DNA of 32,851 nt from a virus. The position numbers and the translations under genes are program-made. The stretch lies in the IMG/VR virus record IMGVR_UViG_3300042514_000940, positions 1-32,851 of that record; one strand, given 5' to 3'. Positions 1 through 6,970 of the stretch are shown here, piece after piece. The notes beneath the pieces are model-generated. The model worked only from the letters and a program-made list of their open reading frames with translations, did no database searches and was not told the DNA's origin. Position 1 is the first letter of the stretch. Every line of letters starts with the position of its first letter.

Positions 1-1153
1 CAGCGATACCCTGTCCGATGATGTATCCCCAAGTAGGCACGCAGAAGTTCTCGATAAGCACGGACTGATACTTGCCGAACACGCGAGCGGCCTTGGCCGT
101 GACAAGCCTGATGGACGCACCGCCTAGCTTAGAAGGGTCGCTGACAAACTCATAAGGCAGAATGCCCATGCTGATGTCGCGTTCCAGGGCGGCGATGAAA
201 CCATTGAAGGTGGCGTTGGGGCGGTTGCTCTGGAAGGACGTCATGTCCTCCCCGGGCTCAAGGGCGATGAGTTTGCCGCCCATCGTGTTGGCGAGGTTGG
301 CGTAGGAGCCTGTGCCGGTCGCCCCCAGTTCGTTGGCCATGTCGCCGTCGATGACGCCGCCCGCCTTCTTGATGATGCGGGTGACGTCACCGTTGTCCTT
401 CACGGCCTGCTTTTCGAGGGCCAAGATTTCCATCTCGTCCTGGATGGAGTTGATGGAGTGTTGGAGCAGGGGCACGCCGCGAGCGCCGGACGCGTACTCC
501 TGGTCGACCACCATCATCATCGACTGAGCCAGAATCTGGCGGGACGAGCCGTCGGAGCGGTAGATGTTCACGGCGATGTATTCGCCATAGGGACCGAACT
601 GGATGCCGTCGTGCATACCCTCGGGCACCTTGCCTTCGAGGGGGTCTCCCACCCTGTGACTTTCCATCAGCTGGAGTTTCGCTTCACCGGCGCCGTTACG
701 CACCTTGGCGGCGAAGGAATCACCGTCGCGGATCATGCCGCGGAGAAGGATGGACTGAGCCTGGTAGAACGAGAAGCGGTTCGTGATGTCGATGCGCTTG
801 GCCTTCTCGGCGAAGTAAGCCTCATAGCGTTCCTGCATCTCAGGGGTCGACGCGTGGCTCTGCGGCTTGATGCCGTCGCCCACGGTGTAGAGGCAGATGT
901 CCGCAAGGATTTGCTTGAAGAGCCCGGAGTTACGTTCGGCCCAGCGGCACTTGCGCACCATCGTCAGGCGGTCGTAGGGGGTCAGGTCACGGCGGAGGTC
1001 ACGCGGTTCGGCGCCGTAGGCCGCACGGCGGGCACGCGTCACGCCGATGCTCTGCCAATCGCCGTAGGAAGCCTGCGGCTGCGGGGCGGTCGGGGCAGGC
1101 GTCACCGGCTTGGGACGCAGGCTGACGGTCTTAATCTTCTTGCGGATGGCCAT
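1..1153 (-). CDS. Portal protein, copy 1 (C-terminus cut by window edge)
   Basis: This is the lambda-family (Phage_portal_2 type) portal, the dodecameric ring at the capsid vertex through which DNA is packaged and which binds the terminase and head-tail connectors. The frame is open from the ATG at 1153 to base 1 (384 codons), matching residue for residue in length the first 384 residues of the complete 508-aa portal at 27856-29382. The C-terminal ~124 residues lie outside the window. It starts 6 nt after the gpW-like gene, as in the lambda A-W-B order. A weak AGGA lies upstream of the ATG. The residues at 205-1153 are almost identical to copy 2, but 1-204 is far more diverged (49 mismatches by hand count), so the gene is mosaic. 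Family assignment is secure from sequence and context; the truncation is only a window-edge effect. Confidence 0.9.
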   Translation of the reverse strand, partial: MAIRKKIKTVSLRPKPVTPAPTAPQPQASYGDWQSIGVTRARRAAYGAEPRDLRRDLTPYDRLTMVRKCRWAERNSGLFKQILADICLYTVGDGIKPQSHASTPEMQERYEAYFAEKAKRIDITNRFSFYQAQSILLRGMIRDGDSFAAKVRNGAGEAKLQLMESHRVGDPLEGKVPEGMHDGIQFGPYGEYIAVNIYRSDGSSRQILAQSMMMVVDQEYASGARGVPLLQHSINSIQDEMEILALEKQAVKDNGDVTRIIKKAGGVIDGDMANELGATGTGSYANLANTMGGKLIALEPGEDMTSFQSNRPNATFNGFIAALERDISMGILPYEFVSDPSKLGGASIRLVTAKAARVFGKYQSVLIENFCVPTWGYIIGQGIA

Positions 1154-1158
1154 GGAAA

Positions 1159-1413
1159 TTAGTCCTGACGGTTCTGCCAGTCGGTCGAGATGACCGTGCG
1201 ACGAGCGCCGTAAGTCGAAGGGTCGAGGCGGCTTAGGGCGAACATGGCCTCGGCGAGCATCTCCTTCGGGGGCATGGCGAACTGCTTAGACGCGGACGAG
1301 CCGGAGTCGGAGTAGGACATCAGGGTCTTACCTTCGGTGATCATGGCGACCGCCTTGGCTTTGATGTCTAGGAGTTCGCACTCCGTAAGTCCGATAAAGA
1401 GTCCAGAGGCCAT
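1159..1413 (-). CDS. gpW-like head-tail connector, copy 1
   Basis: This 84-aa protein sits between the large terminase and the portal, exactly where lambda has gpW, the small head-completion protein that attaches beneath the portal after packaging. It has the expected pattern: a helical first half with DIKAKAVAMITEGKT, a short polar turn rich in Ser, and a second helix (MLAEAMFALSRLD). It lacks clear membrane or enzymatic motifs. The start ATG at 1413 has no evident Shine-Dalgarno sequence; its leader contains a possible RNA hairpin (1445-1505). The stop is 5 nt before the portal start. The second copy at 29389-29643 differs at only a few residues. The gpW assignment rests on size, order and general pattern, so it is likely but not proven. 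Confidence 0.75.
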   Translation of the reverse strand: MASGLFIGLTECELLDIKAKAVAMITEGKTLMSYSDSGSSASKQFAMPPKEMLAEAMFALSRLDPSTYGARRTVISTDWQNRQD

Positions 1414-1526
1414 TTAAACTTGCCGAGAATGGAAGCCCGAGAGGGGGTACGCCGCCCAGCCCACGCCATAGGTCTCTTCCTCCCACGACACTAAACGGCG
1501 TACCCTTGCATATAGCGTGCCAAGGG
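1414..1526 (-). promoter_or_regulatory. terL-gpW intergenic leader with covarying hairpin, copy 1
   Basis: This 113-nt gap between the large terminase stop and the gpW-like start holds a perfect 10-bp inverted repeat, 1445-1454 (GGGTACGCCG) with 1496-1505, separated by 41 nt. In the second copy (29675-29684 with 29726-29735) the pair 1449/1501 changes from A-T to G-C, and the third change in the stem (1498 G to A) leaves a G-U pair in minus-strand RNA. All three stem changes therefore preserve pairing. No uridine tract follows, so it does not look like an intrinsic terminator. It may control translation or stability of the late transcript. Confidence 0.55.
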
Positions 1527-3314
1527 TCATGACGGTTGCAAGTCGGTTTCGGCAGTTTCCCGCCCGGCGATGCCCCAGCGGACGGCGGCCAGCAGGGCGA
1601 GGATTTCGCAGTCCATGGCGTGGTTGTCCTTCTTGCCCTGGGGAAGTATCCACATGGGCTTCCCGGTTCGCTTGTCCTTTACGCGGACTTCGGCGCTCAG
1701 CTGAGAAGCATACTCCTCGGTTGCGTCGATGGCATAGGTCCAGACGCGGCGAGCCCGGAGGCCGTGCAGGAGGTCCTTGCCGGCGGTGGCCGAGTGGACG
1801 ATCAGGACGGCCCGCTGCGGGATGCCAGGGACGACGATGGACTGCTTCTCGGAGTAGAAGCGGCGGGTCGTGTTTCCGGACTTGTCGGTCACGGCGAAGT
1901 CGTCGGAGCCTGAGCCCTTGGCCGTCTTCCAATTCCGCTTGGCCGTCTCGCGATAGACCTCGGTCGTATTGTCGCCGGAGTCGACGAGCACCATGGCGTG
2001 ATGGACGCCGTGCTGTTTGGCGAAGGCTTCGACGTTGCCCCAAGAGTCGATACGGGCGAACGCCATCAGGCGGCTGTGCCCGGTCTTGGCCCATCGGCGG
2101 ACAGTCACCCAGAAGTGGCCACGTTGGACGTCGACCCCCATCGTGCGGAAAGGGATGCTCCCGGGCACGGCGTCCTTCTGCTCGACGACGCGGGCCTTCG
2201 GCGTGATCGCGGCCTCCGCGTCCCAAGGGTCGGCCATCTTGTAGTTCGCGGCCTCCGACAGCGCCACCATTTCGCCGCCCTCTTCGCTCCAGGGTAACGC
2301 CAGCCGCTTCTGCTTGAAGATGCGCCGCGGTTCCTCGTCGCCGTATTGGTCGACCGACTCCTTGGCCTTGAGCATCAGCACGCCGAGCTCGCCCCAGCTC
2401 ATAGTCGCAAGGCTGTTCCAATGCAGGCCGATGTGCCCGGAGTTTGCGGCGGCCGATGTGGCTACAAAGGTTCCCCTGGCGTTGGCCTCAAGTCGGCTGG
2501 CGTTCGTGTCAGGCAGGAGCGTCCGACAGGCCGCGCACTCGTAGGTCGTGCCGACGCTGACCTTGTGCAAGTCCCACGTGCCGGTGGCCTTGGCGTCGAG
2601 CGGCAGCCTGACCTGTTCCCATACCCACGGCTGGAGATGGTCGCATTTCACACACCTCATATTCCAGTCACGCTGATCGGTCGTCTCGTGCAGCTGATGG
2701 AACTCCTGCCCCGCCCGTCCGCCCTGGGATAGGAAGATGCGTTTGCCCATCCAGCCGAACGCCGTCACGCGCGCGCTCAGTTCAGCCAAGTGTCCGGGCG
2801 GTGCCATCCAGCACTCGTCGGCGATGGTGTAACGCAGGGACAGGCGCTGAAGGTTAGCCTCGTTCCAGATGCCGCGACAGTAGAGCGTCATGCGGTCGAA
2901 GTCCGCGGTCGTCGAGCGGTCGAGGTCGTCGCCCGAGAGACGCGCCTTAACCGGCGGGCAGTTGTTCCAGACCGGGCGGAGGTAACGTAGCGCGAAGTCT
3001 TTGGCCTCGGGGTCCGTGGCTTGGAGGACCATGCAGGGGCCCGGAGCGTTGGCGATTATGTGACAGGTGAGCAGGCGGGCAAAGAGGGACTTGCCGGATT
3101 GGATGCTGGCGAGGACGGTCAGGAGTTTCGTCTCAGGATCGGCGGCGATGCGTAGGGCTTCGGCCACCCAAGGCGTGCGCTCGGAACGGAACGGCCCGGG
3201 CATCGGTGAGTCGGGGATGGCGTGCACGTTGGACTCCAGCCACTCGACGACGTCACCCGAGTCGGACGGACGCAGCACGTCACGGCCTACGCGGAGTAGG
3301 TCGGACTTATTCAT
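1527..3314 (-). CDS. terL: Terminase large subunit, GpA family, copy 1
   Basis: This 595-aa protein is the ATP-driven DNA-packaging motor and nuclease that cuts concatemers and docks on the portal. The N-terminal ATPase has a Walker A-type segment ending QSGKS (about residues 70-76) and a Walker B region ending IADE (about 164-167). Two Cys pairs (C221/C224 and C260/C263) look like a zinc-binding insert, as in the GpA family (PF05876). The C-terminal nuclease region has acidic motifs GVDV, LVDSGD and DNHAMDCE. The length is close to lambda gpA (641 aa). The ATG overlaps the 45-aa gene by 8 nt and has the best Shine-Dalgarno (GGAGG) I found, located inside that gene. Compared with copy 2, substitutions cluster in blocks near residues 318-355 and 515-535. 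Confidence 0.95.
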   Translation of the reverse strand: MNKSDLLRVGRDVLRPSDSGDVVEWLESNVHAIPDSPMPGPFRSERTPWVAEALRIAADPETKLLTVLASIQSGKSLFARLLTCHIIANAPGPCMVLQATDPEAKDFALRYLRPVWNNCPPVKARLSGDDLDRSTTADFDRMTLYCRGIWNEANLQRLSLRYTIADECWMAPPGHLAELSARVTAFGWMGKRIFLSQGGRAGQEFHQLHETTDQRDWNMRCVKCDHLQPWVWEQVRLPLDAKATGTWDLHKVSVGTTYECAACRTLLPDTNASRLEANARGTFVATSAAANSGHIGLHWNSLATMSWGELGVLMLKAKESVDQYGDEEPRRIFKQKRLALPWSEEGGEMVALSEAANYKMADPWDAEAAITPKARVVEQKDAVPGSIPFRTMGVDVQRGHFWVTVRRWAKTGHSRLMAFARIDSWGNVEAFAKQHGVHHAMVLVDSGDNTTEVYRETAKRNWKTAKGSGSDDFAVTDKSGNTTRRFYSEKQSIVVPGIPQRAVLIVHSATAGKDLLHGLRARRVWTYAIDATEEYASQLSAEVRVKDKRTGKPMWILPQGKKDNHAMDCEILALLAAVRWGIAGRETAETDLQPS

Positions 3315-3444
3315 ACAGGCCTGCCTCCTTCAGGAGACGATACAGCTCGTCGGATAACTCAGACCACTTCCTCGGCTTGCGCTTGAACGGACGCGACGGC
3401 TTCGGCATAGGCTTGCGCCTGGGCTTGGGCTTACGCTTCTTCAT
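3307..3444 (-). CDS. 45-aa Lys/Arg/Pro-rich protein between terS and terL, copy 1
   Basis: This short gene encodes MKKRKPKPRRKPMPKP followed by a basic stretch and an amphipathic C-terminal helix (WSELSDELYRLLKEAGLYE). It overlaps the end of terS by 14 nt and the start of terL by 8 nt, so it looks translationally coupled to both and carries the terL ribosome-binding site. The second copy at 31537-31674 keeps the frame, length and stop; of the differences only one changes a residue (Lys2 to Thr) while the others I found are silent third-position changes. That pattern supports a real coding sequence. I do not recognise a family. The high positive charge suggests nucleic-acid binding, and its place suggests a role in packaging or as a terminase accessory; both are inferences. 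Confidence 0.75.
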   Translation of the reverse strand: MKKRKPKPRRKPMPKPSRPFKRKPRKWSELSDELYRLLKEAGLYE

Positions 3445-3985
3445 GGGTCGATAGGTCGGCCTTAACGCGGCGCACCCAAGCCTCCAGAACTTTCACCGCC
3501 TTCGCCGGGTTTTCGGGGTTACATCCCTCTGCAACATCGAGGGCGAGTTTGTCGAGGCGGTTGACGATGCCCGCCGTCATCTCGCGCATGGCCTCGGTCG
3601 CTTCCTTCGCGGAGATGTAATCCTTGGTCAGGATGAGCCGACGCTCCTGCTCTTCCTCGAGGGCGACGAGCGTCTTCAGTGAGGCGTTATAACTCGACTG
3701 GTACTTCCCCTGGTTAGGGTCGCCCCCTTCCATCGCGGCCTGCCAGACGCCACGCGCCCGACTGACCAAGGTCCGATGTTCGCTGATCGTGTCAGCCAGG
3801 GAGCCGTCGTCGAGCTGCGCCGGTGCGGCCTTCGGTGCCGCGGCCCGCTGCACGTTCGCCCGGGCTTCCCGCCATGCCCGAGCCGCGTCGATGCTGTCGG
3901 TCGGCATGCCTTCGCGTCGAAGGACTGAGATGCGTTGCGCGGTGACGCCGAGCGCCAAACCCAGTTCTGAGTTGGTTAGAGCCAT
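3431..3985 (-). CDS. terS: Terminase small subunit (Nu1-like), copy 1
   Basis: This 184-aa protein is the likely DNA-recognition subunit of the packaging terminase. The N-terminus (LTNSELGLALGVTAQRISVLRREGMP) is a winged/helix-turn-helix of the kind in lambda Nu1, which binds the cos site. The middle and C-terminal parts are charged and helical, with a probable coiled coil around residues 80-170 suited to oligomerisation and contact with TerL. The ATG at 3985 follows a 119-nt conserved non-coding segment that could hold its binding site. No Shine-Dalgarno is evident. The second copy at 31661-32215 differs at only two residues (Glu to Asp in both), which is less than for any other duplicated gene. 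The assignment rests on the HTH, size and position directly before terL. Confidence 0.85.
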   Translation of the reverse strand: MALTNSELGLALGVTAQRISVLRREGMPTDSIDAARAWREARANVQRAAAPKAAPAQLDDGSLADTISEHRTLVSRARGVWQAAMEGGDPNQGKYQSSYNASLKTLVALEEEQERRLILTKDYISAKEATEAMREMTAGIVNRLDKLALDVAEGCNPENPAKAVKVLEAWVRRVKADLSTHEEA

Positions 3986-4104
3986 GGTTTGTTAAACGGC
4001 CTGTTTACGCTCTTCGACCCCACGAAAAACCTTCGTGGTGTCGGGCCACGCGTGACGTAGGGGGGGGTCTAGGAGACTCCTTAGAGGGGGTATTTGGGCC
4101 GTTT
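3986..4104. promoter_or_regulatory. Conserved non-coding segment upstream of terS (cos/pac candidate), copy 1
   Basis: This 119-nt gap between the 177-aa gene and terS contains a 7-bp hairpin (CCACGAA 4020-4026 with TTCGTGG 4032-4038, five-base loop) and a run of eight G at 4060-4067. Against copy 2 (32216-32334) only about four positions differ, and 4016-4091, including the hairpin, is identical. Non-coding sequence more conserved than neighbouring coding sequence suggests a functional site. In lambda the cos site lies just before the small terminase gene, so a cohesive-end or packaging site is the leading guess. A promoter for the late genes is the alternative. Confidence 0.4.
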
Positions 4105-4638
4105 TCATCGCTTGGGCGTGGCAGGGGGCAGGGGGCTAGGCGCCTTATTCTTGCCGCGTCTGGCATTCACATGAGGAAACAGACCGCACGCATCAGAGTT
4201 TACGGTGCGTTGGATCTCCTTCGCCCTGGCACGCATCCAGAAGTGGGAGCGTCCATACATCTTGCCGATCAGGCGAGAGGACAGACAACCGGGCAGACTG
4301 AGCGCCCAGCGGATGAGCTCGACGTGACGACGGAAGGCGAAGTTGTCCGTGCAGGCCAGCGCATCCATGAAGCCCTTGAGCATCACGCCCACATGATCGC
4401 GGGAGATGAACGCATCGACCTCTTCGCGTCTGCCGATGTCAGTCGGGTTGAACGCCCAGTCAGGATGATTGGCGTCGATGTTGAAGACGTGCCGAGGTTG
4501 CGCCATCTCAGCGTAAGGCAGCACGCCGTTCTCTCGCATCTTCTCCTGGACCTTCTTCGGCTGCGCAAAGAACCAAGCGTCAAACGACTTGGCCTCCTTA
4601 GCCGGAGCCGTCAGGTCGTTGAGCCTAGCGCGTGTCAC
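4105..4638 (-). CDS. Unknown 177-aa protein upstream of terS, copy 1
   Basis: I do not recognise this family. The protein starts with GTG at 4638, 11 nt after the previous gene. The first half is hydrophilic with a segment FNIDANHPDWAFNPTDIGRR. The second half has a helix-turn-helix-like stretch (LSSRLIGKMYGRSHFWMRARAKEIQ, about residues 118-142) and a basic tail (ARRGKNKAPSPLPPATPKR) that could bind DNA. No HNH or nuclease motif is visible, although HNH genes often occur at this place in related phages. It is the last gene before the terminase module and is retained nearly unchanged in copy 2 (32335 to the right edge). A DNA-binding role in packaging or in late-gene control is plausible but unproven. 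Confidence 0.6.
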   Translation of the reverse strand: MTRARLNDLTAPAKEAKSFDAWFFAQPKKVQEKMRENGVLPYAEMAQPRHVFNIDANHPDWAFNPTDIGRREEVDAFISRDHVGVMLKGFMDALACTDNFAFRRHVELIRWALSLPGCLSSRLIGKMYGRSHFWMRARAKEIQRTVNSDACGLFPHVNARRGKNKAPSPLPPATPKR

Positions 4639-4649
4639 GCGTCACAGCG

Positions 4650-5012
4650 TCAACTATCTTGACGGCGGGGCAAGTGGCAAAGGTTGTGCCAATATCCGTC
4701 CATGTCGAACCGTAGCATCGCCTTACGGGTGAAGCGATAGGTCAGGGATGAGTACTTGCCCGAGTAGTCCAGGGTCTGCTCGACGATGTCCTTGAGTTCC
4801 GCTGACGTCATCTTTGCCGGCCATGTGCTGATCACTTCCCTCAGCTCCATGTCTTTCCTTTCCTTGACTGCCTTGGCTGCCTCGGTGGCCTGCTGCCGGA
4901 TATGCTCCATCCTCTCAGGCTCTTCCCTCCAGGACTTCTGCCGTAGCCGGGTCAGGGCGAGCTTACGGAGGATCCATCCTCTCCGCGCGGTGGTACGGTT
5001 AGGTTTGGTCAT
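4650..5012 (-). CDS. Unknown basic 120-aa protein
   Basis: This gene encodes a strongly basic protein beginning MTKPNRTTARRGWILRK, with a central charged helix (residues ~30-65) and a C-terminal part containing TSAELKDIVEQTLDYSGKYSSLTYRFTRKAM. I chose the ATG at 5012; a longer reading from TTG at 5069 is possible but has no supporting signal. It is separated from the helicase gene by a 165-nt gap that holds short repeats, and ends 11 nt before the 177-aa gene. No known domain is recognised. Basic charge and position between replication and packaging genes would fit a DNA-binding regulator, but this is inference. Confidence 0.6.
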   Translation of the reverse strand: MTKPNRTTARRGWILRKLALTRLRQKSWREEPERMEHIRQQATEAAKAVKERKDMELREVISTWPAKMTSAELKDIVEQTLDYSGKYSSLTYRFTRKAMLRFDMDGYWHNLCHLPRRQDS

Positions 5013-5177
5013 CGCGTTAGACTTGCGGCCTCGCCAGAGACTCGGTCGAACCCCGAGCGTCAGCGACAAGGGGTGAGACTAGAGTCACCCTTGTACGTAG
5101 TACAGGGACGGAAGTTGAGTTGGAAGTTGAGAAGGGATTTGACATTGGTCTAAAGGTGGGGGTGCGGGTGTTGACCC
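5013..5177. promoter_or_regulatory. Repeat-containing gap downstream of helicase gene
   Basis: This 165-nt gap has a small palindrome (TGTAC-GTA-GTACA, 5092-5104) followed by a 10-bp direct repeat GGAAGTTGAG at 5110-5119 and 5122-5131, two bases apart. The stretch is less GC-rich than its surroundings. It lies between the helicase stop (5178) and the start at 5012. It could be a promoter/operator for the packaging genes, or iterons of a replication origin next to the helicase gene. I see no clear -10/-35 pair on the minus strand. Confidence 0.35.
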
Positions 5178-6488
5178 TCAGTTGACCTTAAAACGCCTTG
5201 GCGACCCCTTAGCGGGGCTGGAATCGCTATGTCTTGGGGCGTTGTCGGGTAGGCTTTCGGAGGGGGGCTGGCTGTATTCCCAGCGGATGACCCCCTTCTC
5301 GGCGGCGTGGCGGATGTAAATCTCGCCCTTGAACTGGTTCGCGTGGTCCTTGAGACCAGCCCGGCCACGGCGCTTGGTCAGGCCGAACTTGTAGATCGGC
5401 TCTTCGCCCTGGCATCGGAACAGGACGGCGACCTCGCGGAACCAGTTGGTGAACTCCGAGGAGCCGAGGCCAGCATAGGCTAGGTCGGCGACGGTATGGC
5501 CTTCCTTGTCGGAGGCGGCCTTGGGCTTCCCGGTGTGGTGCATGGCCACGAGGACGGCGCCTGTCTCGAGCAGGATGGGGGCGAGGTCATGGCGTAGGAA
5601 CTTGGATGCCTGCTCCTGATCGGAGACGTCGATGCCCGCGAAGGACAGGAGAGGGTCGACGAAGACGATGTCGGCCTTGTGCTCGATGATGAGGTCACGT
5701 AGGGCCGAGGTAAAGGTCGTGCCGGTGCTCACGGTGTCGCGGAAGATGGCGAGGTGTTCGCGCAGCTGAGAGCGTTCGTCGCTGTCGAGGTATGCCCCGG
5801 CGATGACGTCCTGAAGGGCTTCCCCTACGTCGAGGAAATCGTTCTCGGCCTGAAGCACGATGGCACGCAGGGGGCGGACAGGCTTGATGCCGAAGAAGTC
5901 CTTGCCGATGCACCAATGGACGGCGGCCTGCATCATGAGGGACGACTTGCCCGTGCCGGACTGGCCGACGATCAGGAGGGAGCCGCCCTTGCACAGCCAG
6001 CGGTGATTGCCGAGGATGCAGTTGGGGTCGTTCTTTCGGTCAGCCGAAATGAGCGCGTCGAAGTCCATGCGCTGCGGTCCGTGCTTTGCCTTCCGACCCT
6101 TGCGCGTCTCGGCGATGGTGGCATAATGGTCGAGCAGGGTGTCGGGGTCGGTGGCCTGTTCGGCGGCGACGAGGGCACGGCGGAGGATGGCCGCGTCCGC
6201 GATCATGTCGGCGTGTTCGGGGCGATATGTCGATTGGCCTGCGTCGCTGACCAGGAGCGAGACGGTGGCCTCGGTGACCGGGCTGTTAACCTGGCGTAGG
6301 CGCTGGCTGACCGTCAGCTCATCAGGGGCGACTCCATCCACGGCCAGCGAAAGCATGGCGGCGGCGATGTCTTGATGGGCGGGCTCAAAGAAGTCGGAAG
6401 GCTGAAGGTCGCCCGGTAATGGGAAGGCTTCGCGTAGGAGGACGCCGAGCAGGTGGCGTTCCGCGGCGACGTTATTCGGCGGGATCAT
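5178..6488 (-). CDS. Replicative helicase, DnaB N-terminal domain plus RepA-like ATPase
   Basis: This 436-aa protein is the likely replicative DNA helicase. Residues 1-110 resemble the DnaB N-terminal domain (NNVAAERHLLGVLL near the start, typical of primase-interacting helicases). From about residue 140 a RecA-fold ATPase of the RepA/AAA_25 type follows, with Walker A GQSGTGKSS (175-183), Walker B ADIVFVDPL (272-280) and a downstream VAMHHTGK segment matching the H-motif of hexameric RepA helicases. The C-terminus is a disordered Ser/Pro tail. I start it at ATG 6488, where the DnaB-like homology begins; an in-frame extension to 6695 has no domain support. No Shine-Dalgarno is visible. It lies in a row of DNA-metabolism genes. 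No primase or polymerase was found, so host enzymes are probably used. Confidence 0.88.
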   Translation of the reverse strand: MIPPNNVAAERHLLGVLLREAFPLPGDLQPSDFFEPAHQDIAAAMLSLAVDGVAPDELTVSQRLRQVNSPVTEATVSLLVSDAGQSTYRPEHADMIADAAILRRALVAAEQATDPDTLLDHYATIAETRKGRKAKHGPQRMDFDALISADRKNDPNCILGNHRWLCKGGSLLIVGQSGTGKSSLMMQAAVHWCIGKDFFGIKPVRPLRAIVLQAENDFLDVGEALQDVIAGAYLDSDERSQLREHLAIFRDTVSTGTTFTSALRDLIIEHKADIVFVDPLLSFAGIDVSDQEQASKFLRHDLAPILLETGAVLVAMHHTGKPKAASDKEGHTVADLAYAGLGSSEFTNWFREVAVLFRCQGEEPIYKFGLTKRRGRAGLKDHANQFKGEIYIRHAAEKGVIRWEYSQPPSESLPDNAPRHSDSSPAKGSPRRFKVN

Positions 6489-6538
6489 GGAAGAGAGGGT
6501 TGGGGTTTGGGGGCGTGGGTGCCCGTGGTCAAGATGCT

Positions 6539-6970
6539 TTAACGACAGGCACGGTCGAGGTCGGCCTTGCGGTAGTAAGGGACGCTCCGCGGGTTGCGGA
6601 GGATGCGGACAGGGAGGGCCATGCCGTCGATGCGGTATTGCACGCCGCGGACGGTGCGCCGGTGCTTGTGGGCATACTCGGAGAGGGTGACCCAACCCTT
6701 GGGGGCCTTGAACTTGTCGAGGGCTTCAGCTGCGGCCTTGGCGGCGGGCCAAGACTTGAACCTGGGCGACAGGCGATAGATGAAGCGGCCTCGGCGGATG
6801 GTCTTCTGTTCAGCGAAGCCAGCCTTGACGATGCGGGCGAGCGGCAAAGAGACACCGGCACGCGTCGTATAGCCTAGGAGGCGGACGACCTCCGTGGTCT
6901 TGTGCCAGCCTTCGGGGGTGTCGTCGGCGTTGATCGCGGCGACGAGGGCGTGGGCGTCGAAGCGCTTCAT
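6539..6970 (-). CDS. Winged-helix/HTH-like DNA-binding protein, 143 aa
   Basis: The protein begins MKRFDAHALVAAINADD. It has an N-terminal segment (TTEVVRLLGYTTRAGVSLPLARIVKAGFAEQKTI, split over a helix-turn-helix and a wing ending in RGRFIYRLSPRF) that looks like a winged helix. A second possible HTH follows (WVTLSEYAHKHRRTVRGVQYRI, about residues 92-115), similar to MerR/excisionase-type folds. Its ATG overlaps the stop of the metallophosphoesterase gene as ATGA, so they are probably co-translated. It precedes the helicase gene by 50 nt, so it could be an origin-binding initiator or helicase loader, or a transcription regulator. The sequence alone does not decide between them. Confidence 0.6.
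   Translation of the reverse strand: MKRFDAHALVAAINADDTPEGWHKTTEVVRLLGYTTRAGVSLPLARIVKAGFAEQKTIRRGRFIYRLSPRFKSWPAAKAAAEALDKFKAPKGWVTLSEYAHKHRRTVRGVQYRIDGMALPVRILRNPRSVPYYRKADLDRACR

Noticed and set aside
1414-2421. 335-aa minus-strand frame inside terL
   Set aside because: It is in another frame of the large terminase and very Arg/Gly/Pro-rich. In copy 2 it is broken into shorter frames, so it is not conserved.
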